64,000 bases of DNA. Source: Paramacrobiotus metropolitanus (taxonomy: Eukaryota > Tardigrada > Eutardigrada > Parachela > Macrobiotidae). Every line of letters begins with the position of its first letter. The first letter of the stretch is position 1. The stretch covers positions 62,001 to 126,000 of the forward strand of contig NW_026570332.1 in the NCBI RefSeq assembly GCF_019649055.1, in the 5' to 3' direction. The position numbers and the translations under genes are program-made. This document shows positions 12,780-25,800 of the stretch, in pieces. The notes under the pieces were generated by a model that saw nothing but the letters and a program-made list of their open reading frames with translations, ran no database searches and was not told the origin of the DNA.

Positions 12780-13065
12780 TTTTTTCCAAGCTGCAGGTAG
12801 GAAGCTTTGGAAGATGCTTTATTTTATAAAATTAACAACTTAGTGGAAAAATCAACGTTGAATTAGGAGATAATTTCCAAAACTAGCAACCGTTAAGTAC
12901 TAACAACCCTTAAGTACTACAACTTTTAAAAATCTTTTTAGACCTTCTCCAAAATATAAGATTTTTTTAAAGATACAGGTAGAAACGTTTGTGCGATGCT
13001 TTATTTTATAAAATTATCAACTTACTGAAAAAATTAATCTTGATTTAGGAGATAATTTCCAAAAA
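12780..13065. repeat. imperfect direct repeat, about 177 bp apart
   Basis: Two diverged copies of a roughly 110-bp unit lie at about 12780-12885 and 12957-13065. Both carry the phrase GATGCTTTATTTTATAAAAT, then a run through CAACTTA to TTAGGAGATAATTTCCAAAA. The spacing suggests an old tandem duplication with decay between the copies. Confidence 0.65.
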
Positions 13066-14401
13066 ATAAGGACGTAAGGATATATGAATCTATTGATATA
13101 TTAATAAAAAATAAAATAAGCCTTAGCGAATTCCATTTCTGTCTCCCTTTTTTGAGCGAGCCACTAAACCAAACTTTGATGTCTATATGTCATTTAATAG
13201 CCGTTAGTTTGCAGATTTGCAGAAACCAGTCAGTTTTTTGAAAGTATGCGAAGTTTCAGAGAAAATCTTAAAAGATCTTAACATACAAAGTCCATGGGAA
13301 AAGTGGAGAACCCACCACTGCAAACCCACCCACGCCACCACCGTCATGAACAGCATAGGAAAAGCATTCATCTACACAGACTACACTTGATGGAACTTTG
13401 GTGTCCATTAGTTATCCGATTGCCTTTAGTTCATAAAATTTTTATTAAGAGTTAGTTTTTAAAAAATGTAGGCTTTGAAAGTGATGTTTCTTAAAAACTG
13501 AACATGCGAAATCTTCTGGAAAGACAGGAAAGTGGGAACGACTAAAATTCCAAAGATAAAGTAGTTGCCTTTCGCAACGGGTTGATTAGATTTAATATTG
13601 AAACTGCTTCCACAGGGCGGTTGATTTTGGTAATATCGTGCTGGCGTGCCAATAAACATTCTTTTGGAAATCGCCAATAAACATATTATTTTGTGAGAGA
13701 CTGAAAGTCGATTTCGGGAATTTTGGTGTTCGACTGGAAATGATGTGGACTGCTTGAGCAAAACAACGTGTCCCAGTCCCGCCGGGCGTACGGACTAGGG
13801 TTCGAGTCTAGCCACCGCCGGGGAGGGGAGGGAGGGAAGGCGGCCCAAGTCTTTTCCGGCGACTGAAGTGAGGAGCGCGTATTTTAAATGTCTGCAGGGG
13901 GAGGGAAGGGAGGTTAAAATATTTTCCGAAAGACTAAGGAACGTAGAAAAACGGTTTTATTAAAACAAAAAACGCATTTTTAGCATTAAAAACTTTAAAA
14001 CAAACAGAAGATTCAAAATCGAAGTTATCCGCTTTCTAATCTATCTTTCCGCCAGCTACAAAGCAATCCGTCAGATCAGCTCCCATCAAAGGTCAAAACT
14101 AAAAAACACGGGAAAATTTTATAAGCACGTAACGGAAAGCGGAGGCACAGGCGACGCCTATCTGCAGCGGGGGTCGCAACCAAGACACTGCGCTAAAGTT
14201 GTCGACGTTAATTAATGATAATTAATTTTTCCAAAGTCGGCTCCAAAGCTTTTACATTTCCAGAATTTCTAAATATTTCTCAATATTTCGACTCGGCCCC
14301 GCGCAGCGGGGCCGTTACTTTTAACGTTTTTAGCCTCCAAAGTTTCGAAATTTTAAAAATGTCTAGAAATGTCTGAGTACCTCAATATCTCGCGGTTTTA
14401 A
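13066..14401. other. gene-free stretch with a GC-rich hairpin
   Basis: No supported gene. At 14294-14314 there is a perfect 9-bp stem, CGGCCCCGC and its complement around a GCA loop, standing out from AT-rich surroundings. A G-rich patch at about 13815-13915 (repeated GGGAGG) follows a tRNA B-box-like word. The stretch ends at the TTAA that flanks the fold-back element. Confidence 0.45.
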
Positions 14402-15470
14402 GGGATACATACTACATGGCACCAAATTTGTATGTATATGTCCATACGCTGTCGCACGCTCCTAAACCCTAATTCTCATAACGGTCCTCACTCATAACCC
14501 TATTTCTAATTCAGAATTCCTACTCAAAACGGCTTTCATAATCATAATCATACTTTGATTCTAACGGTTATCATATTTTTGTTCGTATTCATAACTCAGA
14601 CCTTTACCGCTACTCATACCAGTGCGCTACTGCGCTCAGTGTTATTAGTAAAAGCATTATAGTATTTATTAATCGTAAAACCGTAATATTGACACTAAGT
14701 TTTAATAGCTGTTGCGCAAATTGTGCACCATTGTTGAATTTTAAAAAAGTTTTTTGATATCTGCTTTTGTTCTGGGTAGTAATTTGCGTTGTTACTGTTC
14801 CTGTGTTCCATTGCTGTACAGTGTACGCGATGCTTTTGTCGAAATTTAGTTTTGTGGAAATTAAAGTTAGCGGCCCGTTCACTTTTGTTTGATGGAAGCT
14901 ACGTAATAAGTAATAAGCCCATTAACATTTCAGGTTTTTTTCATTAGCACTAGTTTAAAATGGACGAAAGTGGACAATGGTAGATTTTCTTGCTCAGTTT
15001 TTATATGCAGATTGAATTACTTAGCTTTCGTTACTCAGTTCAAGTTTACTGAAGTCATTTTGTAATGAAGCCATTTTCTAATAAATATTTTTTCGCTACT
15101 AATTCAGATGAAATAATTTTTACGAGTGTACGAAAGCGGGCGGTTGAGTAGACTTACATGAACACATGGTTGTAATTGAATATAACATTTTTGACACACC
15201 AGCATGAGTAATGGTTAAGATATGAGCAATAATTATAAATAAATTAATATGATGACCGGTAGGACCAGAGTATGATTATGATTATAAGGGCCGTTATGAG
15301 TATGAATTCGGAATTAGAAGTAGGAATATGAGTATGAGTATGAGAGCCGTTATGAATATTAGGTACATACCTAGCCTGGCTAGCCATGCAAAAAAGTTTT
15401 TAGGATTGCGCGACAGCGGAAGTTCCCGTGTATTTACCCGAATTTGGTACTATGTACCGGGCCAAATCCC
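14402..15470. mobile_element. fold-back DNA element with TTAA target duplication
   Basis: A 1069-bp element has long, imperfect terminal inverted repeats of roughly 200-250 bp. The left arm runs from about 14402 to 14635; the right arm from about 15195 to 15470 is its diverged reverse complement. Shared phrases are CGCTGTCGC, CTCATAACGG, CATAATCATAATCATACT and GGTATGAGTA. TTAA flanks both ends (14398-14401 and 15471-15474). TTAA duplication is typical of piggyBac-like elements, but piggyBac termini normally begin CCC while these begin GGGAT, so the superfamily is open. Internally I see no transposase; a minus frame at 14610-14882 has no recognisable domain. Confidence 0.75.
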
Positions 15471-15474
15471 TTAA

Positions 15475-17313
15475 TTGTCTAATTTATATGTAATTTCTAA
15501 TTATCTAAAAGCCGGCCGGCGGCCCGTTTACCGTATTCACTCACATGGCGGCTCTGAGATACTGGTGGCAGCTTGGGCATTCACTAACCTCGAAATCTAA
15601 TAAACATGTATTTATTTTATTTTAATAAATACTGAAGAGCTTGACTGATGGCTGAAAAAATCTTACAATTAGTATCTAAAGGTGCAGCCTGCAAGGACAC
15701 CTTGGGCGACCGTTAACTGTTCCCCGCAAGTTTCCATTAATTCTGCGCTGAAAAAATGGTATTTAATGGGCATCGTGTACAGATACAGGTCGATCGCGCC
15801 AAGTGTTTGCAGTTTTTTTAAAAAAATTATAAAATGTCAGCCGTCAACAAATAAATAATTATTTCATTTTAACATGGTTGCAGCATGTGTCTAACATGTT
15901 TTTCACTTGAACCGCCCTGTTGAGAACGTGTTTCGAATCCCAGTGATATCAAAATTGTTTCCGACCGTCTTGCAAATGGGGCTTGACCCATCGGCCGTGG
16001 TTGCAGTCTTCCGCCTTTAAATTTGTTTAGAGCTTTCGTTGACGTCTTATCGCAAAAGTGATAAGTTTGGGCTGTTGCCCAACCAGTACTCTTGCGAAAC
16101 ATGCCTGCCATGAACCGAGTTTCACCAAACCCGCCTGACCTTTGCAGAGTCAGTGCGGGCACCGTTGAAAGGGTGGGCAACCCCACTTCCGCCGTCTCAG
16201 TGCAGCCATGGAGTTTCTCAAATGTGCATTCTTGACAAAATCACGTGGAGAAAGTATTCACTGTTCGCTTAAAACTTTTCATCAAAACAAAAGGCTCGAG
16301 ACGTTCCAATCCGCCCACTTTTTCCAGCAGTCATGACTTTTTTTAGTCATCGCTTCATTAATTTTTTTCTCCATTCGTCCAGGACTTATATCTTCTTTCC
16401 TGTGTTGTAGATATTTGTCGACACCCCAAAATTAACTCAGGTTAAGGTAGTCCATGTCTAATTCATGGAAATTATTAGTTTGAGATTCCCCGTTCCTTGC
16501 GCTAGGCAACCACATTTCTTGGTAGGTGCTTTCTACCATACAAGTCTATGGGAGATGCCCTTTGCTTCGAGATCCCCTCGACCACTGATCACGCAAGATT
16601 TTGCTAATAACGCCAACGAACATCTTGGGCTGTACAATAACTTCCAGAAAACTCCAGGCAGCAATCTTAACGCTGAGATTTTCCCAAGGGTAGTTATAAG
16701 CATAAAAAAAACTGACAGGTGCCCCTTCCCCAAAAACACCGCTCGGCTCCCTACTAGCACATTAAAAGATATTAGTTTTGATGGTGCTGGATTCGCAAAA
16801 AAAATTTTATTAGAAATATGCCGAAAAAGCAATAAAACGACTTACAGAAATATTTTTAATTTATTTTTTGCACCTGCCCACACTTGGTGTGATCGACCTG
16901 TATGTGACCCCACTCAATCCTTTTATCACCGTTAAAATATTATCTGTGGAACCAAAAAATTCAAGTTTTCAGTTCGTTAGATCGGTAATATAAAGTTACA
17001 TTAAAAACGCCATAAAGAACCATGAAAAAATGGAAACTTACGGGGGCTTTTTCACAGTTTCAGAAAATGGTCGAATTTAACCGGAAAGCTTGAAAAAATT
17101 CCGCATTCCTTCATGTTTAAAATGTTTTCGCAGCTGGCCTCGCTGGGTTTTATATTTGAAATATTTCTCAAAATTTTTTTTATTGCTGTACGAAGTATAT
17201 TTTGTATTTCTTTCATACTTCCATACCTTAAACACAACTGGTCGCGCGCTAGCGCGACCGATACTTGTAGGTTATATAGGATTATTTTGTCGATACGATC
17301 GACCGAAACGAGT
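15475..17313. other. gene-poor stretch
   Basis: Two open frames (minus 16186-15869 and plus 16465-16935) have neither splice support nor recognisable motifs and read as chance. At 17240-17259 is a perfect 8-bp GC-rich hairpin (GGTCGCGC and its complement round GCTA). Confidence 0.45.
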
Positions 17314-17316
17314 TTA

Positions 17317-17607
17317 GGCGCGATTCAAATATTACGTAACGCGAAGGGGTGGGGGGGTATTCTTGGCTTTTGTTACGCCGTATTACTGGGGTAGGGGGTC
17401 CAAAAAATTTTTGTTACGTGCGGGCCGACACCCCATAAAAAAACGAAAAAAATTAATATAATTTAATTGAATTTTTGTAGGGGTGTGGTCGGACTCTGCG
17501 TTACGTATTCATATGGGGGATTAAAAATTTTGTTATATGGTGTTACAAGGGGTGGGGGGTGGTCGGAAATCACGAAAAATCGCGTTACGTAATACTTGAA
17601 TCGCGCC
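17317..17607. mobile_element. PIF/Harbinger-like MITE
   Basis: A 291-bp element has near-perfect terminal inverted repeats of about 28 bp. The left begins GGCGCGATTCAAATATTACG and the right, read on the other strand, GGCGCGATTCAAGTATTACG. Both continue TAACGCGA. The trinucleotide TTA flanks it at 17314-17316 and 17608-17610. A TTA (TWA) duplication is characteristic of PIF/Harbinger elements, so a Tourist-type MITE is likely. The interior is G-rich near both ends and non-coding. The terminal repeats are so similar that insertion should be fairly recent. Confidence 0.82.
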
Positions 17608-17981
17608 TTACAGTATGGCAGACAACAAAATTAATAAGACAGCGAAAGCTACCCATAGTATATGACGATTGCTAACATGGCAAAATCCACAAATTCCCTG
17701 TATAGATAGATATCCTTGGCGCGTGGCGCCTTGGCGGCCGAGTTTGTTCGTTCATGTTTCGACGCATTTTTTCCATTTTGAATTGTTGATTTACTTGCGT
17801 TTGATAACTTTGATTGCTTTACACTTTACAGCCATTGCTGACCTCATCCGACGATAAGCTGAACTGCTAGGCCTTGGGTTTTTAGTTTTGCCATATAGAT
17901 TTTACTGATTTTCAGTCGAGCCGTTCCAAAAAATCAAAGAACTTAAAGTGCTGTCATTGCAGAACAAAGTCAGTATACATA

Positions 17982-18798
17982 ATGGCTACGAGTGCAGCTT
18001 TCAAGCACCAGAGGAACTTCATTAAACTCGCACCTGTGGATCCGCGACCAAAGCGCGCTGCTTCCATCGATGAAGACCCAACAACTTCAAAGCGCCTTTG
18101 TTTCGAGGAAAGTGACACTGCAGTGTTGCAGGTATCCCCGGAAAAGTGCGCCTCCTTGGACTTGAGTGGTTTGCGCGAAGATTTTGGTAAGTGCTACGCA
18201 GCTACTCGTAACCAATACATTATATACACTTATTTACTGTAGGATTAGGACATTAGTCTTGAACAGTGTTCAGGACTGATAAGTACGAAAGTCGGAAAGT
18301 GGAGATCAGCATGTTTTGAAATTTTCAGAAATTAAATTATTAGTAGCAATGTTGAAAATTCAGAAGTCGAAAACACGGGATACAGTTACTTATACTATAG
18401 TAAGCAGTAAATTATTTCTAAAAATTATTCTAAGTATAGTGATTTTTACATTTGAAATACGTCTTATTGTTGAAACAGGCAAAATGGATTGTGTGGATAA
18501 GGAGGAGAGCAGTCAGGGCCAGGACGACAGCATCATCTCTTCAGATGCATCGCGTCAAGAAAGTCCGCAACCGGAGAACATCAAGAGCAGTTCAGATGAA
18601 TCCGGACTGCATGATATGGAGGATGACACCTTTTCGCCTATTAAGCGCGCGGATTCGCTTGTGACGCCGTTGACATTACACAGTCCCATCCGGGCCGTTG
18701 TGGCGGCTCGTCCTCGACGGCGCTATACTATGGGTAATGTGCCACAAACTCCGATGAAAGTCAAGAGCTTTATAATCCATCGCACTGCTCTGTCTTGA
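17982..18798 (+). CDS. small CDK-site-rich protein of unknown family
   Basis: Two exons, 17982-18186 and 18479-18798, join in phase 1 through GTAAGT and AACAG to 174 residues. I do not recognise the family. The protein is polar and probably disordered. It contains six S/T-P sites (VSPE, ESPQ, FSPIK, VTPL, HSPIR, QTPMK), three followed within two residues by K or R, which is a full CDK consensus. It also has a cyclin-docking-like KRLCF near residue 38. The C-terminus is basic, with RPRRRYTMG. This composition fits a cell-cycle-regulated CDK substrate or inhibitor, but that is inference from motifs only. Confidence 0.55.
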
Positions 18799-19904
18799 AC
18801 GGAAAATGTGTGGTCCAGGTGATTTCAGTGATTTTGGCTTCCATGGTGTTCCCGTGTTCCGATTTTAAAAAAGCCTTGAGTCGATTTATGGACAACGTGA
18901 TGGAGTATTTATGTTCTGTTAGCAGTACCGTCCGTACGTGTTCGTTATATGTTAAGGTAAATATTGAGCCAGATTTTGTAATTTTCTCGTTAAAGTGCCT
19001 CTGTCATCGTCTTTCATTTGTTCTTTTTTGTAGTAACGACGCTTTTCTTGTTTTATACGAAATATGTTTAGGATGGCTTTTTCGATTTCCAGTTATCGGA
19101 AAAGAGTGATCTTCTAGTTTACAATCAGCAATTCGGAAATCGGAATAAAGGTTTTGAGGCTGAAGCATGCGGTTGTTATAGGAAGTGTAATAATATCCTG
19201 ATTTCCTGTATCGAATCCCGGGAAACATTGATGATTAAACCCGAAATACTTACAATGTCATTTAGCTTGTGAGCATACGGCAATACTAGTTCAGAGCTAC
19301 AACTTCTTATTGCAAAGCACCAGTTTACTGTATAACTCAGCATAAGTACTCGTGCAACTAATATTTTTCTAAAGCCTTGTATTACTTCAAATATTTGTAT
19401 TTACTGCATTCAGAGTCATAAAGATAGGTACGTAGCAGCTGTGACCAAACACCTCTTTTCTAATATTAAAGGTCAGCACTCCGAAATAAAGTTTTTAACC
19501 CCCTTTACTTAGTAAGCTTAAGTTCTATTCGTATTTTTATTGAACATATAAGATATTCTCACATCAGATTTTGTTCTAGGTGCAGAGAAAAAACTAGAAA
19601 GTGGGTTAAATCATGCGGCAGGATAATTAGAAGCATTTTTATTACGGTACGCGCATAGAAATCAGAAAGGTATGAAAGGTCAATAAAAGAGCAGTGATCA
19701 CAAGATCGGGACTTATGGACTAGCTGCGATGCAGTAGATTCTGACGACATGATCCTTGAGATTAGCCGGAATTACCCTCGGCATATTTATAAGTCAATCC
19801 GATGGCTATAAAATTTACAATTTGATTGCTGGGATTGCGTCGGCGCCTGGTATGTGCGTACATGTATCTACTCTCCGCGGCGACAATGCCGTTCCAGTGT
19901 ACGG
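18799..19904. other. intergenic, no gene seen
   Basis: Lies between the CDK-site-rich gene and the stop of the GPCR gene. No supported frame. It should contain both 3' ends. Confidence 0.5.
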
Positions 19905-22840
19905 TTACGCCTCATCCGGCTCGTGCTCAAAAGCTCCATAGATGTCGGCGCGCGGCGTTAAGAATAACGGCGCTGTTGACTTATCCGACAAGCGGGAATG
20001 TCGACGTGATCCATCGGGATCGAGCGGCTGGCCGGTCTTCATGCCGTTACGCTGCTGCATACGGCAAATGTAGTAAACACTTTGACGAAATCTCCGGTCC
20101 ACACTGCAGTAGACAAGGAAATTGCATGAATAATTCACATTAAGGAGAAAATTGAGCACAGGAGCTGCTAGGCGTTTCACGGAAACCGGCACTGGTCGGA
20201 CGCAGGATTTTTCCAGCAAATGGATAATGTTATAGGCAAACACGGGCATTTGTGTGATGAGAAAGAGTATAACAACTCCACCAAGTAAAATTAGCGCATT
20301 GTTTTCCGGTCTCGTGGGAATTTCACTACGGTCAGCGTATGCTAACAGTTCTTTCTGTTGAAATCGTCGCATCTTCAAGATTTCACGCAACAACATGGCA
20401 TTGAGGATCAGAATAATGAGGAAAGTAATCATCTGGAGTAACGCCTGAAAGGAGCAGCAATAGTGAATAATATAATTGCCTTTAATACTATTCTAGCAAT
20501 TTTCTTATTTGTGGCATATCAATAATTAATAACTAACGACATTTTGCTGTTGCGCACACGTACAATGCCCCAGGTGTACACTTTGTTCCAGTACGAGAGG
20601 AAATCTGGCCGATTCGGCGCTGAGCCGGTACCGCGGTAGTTGATATAAAACCAATAGTAATCCACTAAACGGTGGGTGGCTAACAAAATGGCGGCCATTA
20701 TTGTACCGGATATGCTGATGCGGCACTGGCGAAGATGATCATTAACCTTATGCTGCAATGGATATTTTATCGCCAAGAATCGTTCCGCACTGAAAGCAAT
20801 TATCAGCCTGCAAAAAGGACAATTTAAAGTCCCTATATGTGAGACATAATTGCATAGCCGCGTCGACGTCAACGGAAATTAGAATTTGGGGGGTGATTTA
20901 AAACTCTGATGGGAAATCGTGTTCTACGCAGAGTAAAATTATAATTCCAGCAGGCGGTAATAAAAACAGAATAAGAACTGCAACACTGACGTTAATGTTA
21001 CATTTGTATCAAATAAAATGACAAGTAAATAGTGGTGGGGGATATGCATTTTAAGTTTGTAGTAATTTATGACGATAAAAAATCAAGTCGTCCACATCTT
21101 AAATTTCTTGGAAGCAAAATTTATGGGCGCACTATCAAGTTTACCACGAAATACTGCGCATGAATGTTGCAACAAACAGAATTTTATGGATTCATTTGAG
21201 AGGAAAGAAATCTTGGGTTACATGCAACAAGCAAGCAAAGATCTCGTATAAATGCACAAAGTGGCATCAATGTATCGGTGGCAGTGGTTGCATATCTTGC
21301 TTTGAGTTTGGATACACTGCAAGTCTGCAACGGACAACGGCCATAGTCTCCGCAGTTATTTTTATTTGTTACCCGGGTACCTTATTCTACATGAATGGGA
21401 TAACTTCTACGAATTGTTACACCACAAAGACACTATTAAACACTACACTATTCAAAAAAAACTGCAATGCAGAAACTTTAATGATGCACCAGAAGAAGTT
21501 AGTTAAGTTCTTGTAAAAAAGATCGGTCCACTTGGAAATATTTGTTACGGTTGACAAAGATATGTTACATAACGATGAAAAAGATGTAAAATAACATAAC
21601 GATGTGACATAGGGTAATGTTTCATTTAACATTTTAACACTGGCAGACAAAAAATAAACGAATCGGGTCAGCGTATTGATAACCGCAACAATTAGGCACA
21701 GTTCTTCAAATACGAGTATACTTTTATAGCAGCATTTGCCATTCAATGACAGAAACATCCTTCTAAATACGAGTATTTGCGTATTTTCGTTTGTACTATC
21801 GAATTATGTATATAGGCCTAATGTGATAGAAACAATACGATATGGGTATTAGTACAAGGATATTAATTGAATGGCTTATATGGAAAAATTCTCCAACATT
21901 TCGTACTCTGCAAAAGAAACAGCTGTAGAAAAAGGAAGTGGAGGCCTACCAGGATGAAACAATTGCCGCCGACTCCTGAAAGAAATAGCCAACTCCGCGC
22001 ACTCGTCCGAGCATGGTTTGTATTTCCGGTCGCGGATGTCCGTGAATTTCGCCATCAAAATTTGAAATATAGGAAAACAGCCCACTCCACCTACATAGTA
22101 GGTTAGAAAAAAATTCAGTTTAACTTATTTATGTAATATAGCCCACAGCGTAATTTAATATGAACAGCATAAATGAGCACTATCACTAGCTAAAGGCAAA
22201 TAGATACAGTATTTAGAATCTACCAGAGAGCTATAAATATGTGATGAATCCAGTGTTGTCTCGTTGTCGAGGCGCTGGTAATTGTAGTGCATTTCAATAT
22301 TTTAAAGGTCATCCATCGACAGATATCGGTATTGTAACTTATTAAAGGAAGGCCATCAGGCTTGCAGCGCCCAGAAATGTAAAGTAATGTGCAACCATTT
22401 CGAGCTTATATTCGCATTATTGTTATCGCATTATTGTTATCGCTCGTTATCGAATATTCTCAAGAAATTCTAGCATTTTTAAACAAAGTAAACTTCGAAC
22501 GCTGTCTAAACTCAGGTACTTACATGAAGATCATATCCGATGCAGCGATTGTTATCAAATATACATTCTTTGTTCCATTAGGCCGTTCCCGCTTGAGAAT
22601 GATCATGTTCATCAAGTTTCCGATCGTTGCTGCCATTAACAAAATGGGATACGTGTATAAATCCAAATAGCGAATAACATGCCGTCCAGTATTTGTCTTT
22701 GGGATGACTTCCAGAGGCCATCCACAAGAAGACAAAATAATGGGTGAAGAATTATTCATCCTTAAAAGTGTCGACATTGCATCTACAACCAAAAGCTTTG
22801 ATTGACTTAAGATGCTCTGCACAAGCGAATCAGAACTCAT
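19905..22840 (-). CDS. rhodopsin-class neuropeptide-type GPCR
   Basis: Four exons, 22840-22524, 22090-21950, 20807-20564 and 20444-19905, join in phase to 413 residues. The second exon was found by phase alone and completes TM2 and TM3. TM1 has IGNLMN, TM2 has AASDM with the sodium-site aspartate, TM3 ends SAERFLAIKYPL (the E/DRY region), TM6 has FLITQMPVFAYN, and TM7 has NYSCNFLVYC, close to the N-x-x-N-F-x-x-Y form of FMRFamide-receptor-like proteins. Two NxS/T sites are not obvious beyond NNSS in the N-terminus. The cytoplasmic tail is about 70 residues with RRHSR. The canonical disulfide cysteines (position 3.25 and ECL2) are absent. The exon 3 donor (ATT/GTACGT) was chosen for phase; the ligand cannot be inferred. 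Confidence 0.85.
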
Positions 22841-25800
22841 GTCTTACTTATTTATTTGCTAAACATGATTTATGTGGCATTAAGTTGTTTTTAAATATTT
22901 TTGATTATTAAATCAAAGGATTTGCAAATTTGTGTAATACTAATCTTACTCGTAGTGTCAACAATGCCATTCTTTTCGCAGATATAGACATACTGCAGTA
23001 AGTAAACAAGAAAAAATTACAAAAACTAGCGCAAATCAAAAATAGAGCGCAGCGATTTGTTACGCTCGATTGGATCGCTTAAAGTGTTGATCCAAATACC
23101 GTATCATACAGGAATATTGCCGCCATAAAGAACGCTCGGCGGCATATTAGAAGCTTATATATACGACGCTTATAAGCACTCCGCAAATGGGGATGCTGTT
23201 AAAAATATCATGTGCAACAGTTATCTGATTGTATGAAAAAGGTTATTAAGTACCGTATGCCCACGTTCGACGCACACGTCCCACGAACGATTCCGCTCAC
23301 CGGATGGATGCTTTTATCCGGCACCAAACCAAGTTGTATCCAGCAATATCAGCACAATGCTAGGAACACGTCAGCGCTGGACGTGATCTAGGGGCTTCCG
23401 CACAACATAATAGAACTAATCAGATTAATTTGATCCATATATGGTTCCTCATAGAATATCCAGATGAACATGACTTCCAATGCCGACAATAATCATATCA
23501 ATACATATTAGTCAAATATGAGGAAAACATCCTGCTGAATGGGTTCGGCACAATATATAGTCCAGTCCAAATGCATCACAATAAGAAAACGCAGACTGTA
23601 TCACACGATAGGGCTTTTCCGCTGAAACGATGACACTATCATGCCTGGGTAAAATATTAATGGAAACCTTACAAGACACACAGGAAAAGTCAACCTTGTG
23701 CACTTGCATTAACCGTTTTCGCTTGCAACGACCGGAAATGCAGCTTGAACTTACTTTACGACTTGTCACATTCATTCGACCTGCATTAGCCGGCAGATTC
23801 TGAGACCGCTGAATCACAGAGACTTACGAAGAAAGTTAATGTAAGAGGGCCGGGATCCTAATGGAAGTGGCTGAAATTTTCGGCTGCACAGCAGGATGTG
23901 TCAGGAAGGTTGGTGGGAGTAGTTTGGCTAAATATGCTCTCATCATGTCCATTACACACGGCAATTGCAAAATCACTAGAGCGGGTCCAACTTTCGAATT
24001 CAGCAGATCAATCAGGAAATGGTCTGGACTCTGTTCCGTCAATTAATTCCACAACATTTGGGACAACAACAAACATTAAACAACATTTAGTGTAGTTCTC
24101 ATGGGAAAAACCGCGACTTGTGAGTTGTTAACATATGTAAACACATGAATTCGAAAGCTCGAAATTTACAGTATATAATTGTATCACCATTAATTGAGTA
24201 ATCGCCCTTTTTTTATAAATTGTTGAAATACAGATACTTTATATACTACGGTAGTAGAACTGCCGGCAAAATTACAGAGGCATTATATTGTATGTACGAA
24301 CAGTGTCGCAGGAATCGCAGGAAAAAACGGCGGCAAAAACTGCAACCGGCGGCGGCAAAAACTGCAACCGTACGCAACGAAAACGGAGTTCTGGAAAATG
24401 TATACGCTTCTTACCAGTTGTTAACGCATACTTCGTACGCATGAAAATCTTACAATTAGTTAATATGCAAAATTATAACAAAAACCCACACTCTTTTTAC
24501 CAGAGGTTTTCGCTTAAATTGAAGTTTTTACTAAAGTTTACTATAAGTATAGATATCCTATTCGTTCAGTAGTGTTTTCGTTATTCAAAATTTTATTTGT
24601 CATGGCCAGTTGAGATCAAATCGACAGTTACGAAATATAAACTTGAGTACAGTTATCGGTATCACAGCTCCAGCCTCCAAAGCCCACACAAATATAAAAC
24701 AAATTTGATTTTACATGCTGTTAATTAGTATACAGCATTTGCGTGCGACGCAAAATACGTACAACATTTCGAATGTCGAAAAAAACAATTTTGTCGCCAT
24801 CACACAAAAAAGACAAACGCGTATTTTGTACTTCAAATTTACAAACGGCAAACAAAACAGAGAACCCTTTTCCCTTTCTACATCGCATGCAGCAGCAGAA
24901 TGGTCAAGCTGGACACATTGTCGACAGCGTTACTTGTTGTAAACGGTGTAATAATCAGTAGTGTAGATGCCATCTCTGGAGTTAACCAGAGGTCCGCCAG
25001 CGATGCGACCAGAAGGAGCGGTTTGCGAATTTCCGTCTGTAGTGCGTTGTCCGGTCATGTTTCGTCCTTTGCCGAAATGCAGCGTTGATTTAGCTAGTCA
25101 GTAACAAATGATCACGCAGATAAGTGACAATAATGCCGCCGTTTACCCGCTGCGATATAAACACAAATATTAGCACAATCAGGCTTTCAAAAGGTCAAGT
25201 CAACTGTACGATCAGAGTATTGTGAGATGCATTGTAGTCGACTGTCCGTATATATGTGCCAGAAGCTTTGGTTAAAACCAAAATTATTTTGCGGAAGCCG
25301 AACCTTCCGGCAAATTTGTAAAGCTATAAATCTTCCAAAATTCTGTCGATTAGTCAAACTGTTACACATTACGCATCGTCACATGGCCGGCATTCCGTCC
25401 ACAAATGTGTGAAATATGGCGGGTCAATCACTGTCTAGCGTATTACTATGTGCCCGCAGGATACGACGTTACAATGGACAAAATTTTGTTAACCAGACAA
25501 ACGATTACAAATACCAATAAAACAACTTGATGGATACATCCGGCGGGCATGTTTCGTCAGAGAACCTTGTCAGGTTGCGCTTTCCGGATATAGCATCGCT
25601 CAAACTAATGCAGAAATGCGTTAAAATGGCGTCCTCACATCAGCTGTCCATACGACCTTTTCGCAGCGTTAGTCATTGTGTGTGCGCGACAACGGCCGGT
25701 AAACCATAATGAATTATTGCTGAACGTGTTGCGTTTGATCGTTTGGAGGTGTGCTAACTAAACAAACTACGTAAAATAATAAAACGTGCGTAAACCAGTA

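Noticed and set aside
13771-13820. tRNA-like B box (GGTTCGAGTC) followed by GC-rich sequence, suggesting a SINE head
   Set aside because: No A box at the right distance, no cloverleaf, and no poly-A or simple-repeat tail was found, so a tRNA or tRNA-derived SINE cannot be supported.
16465-16935. Plus-strand frame of 156 codons
   Set aside because: No conserved motif, no splice context, lies in repeat-rich gene-poor DNA; length is within chance expectation for a 64-kb window.
23512-24042. Two adjacent minus-strand frames with protein-like composition
   Set aside because: The only intron that could join them would be about 19 bp, and neither frame has a recognisable domain.
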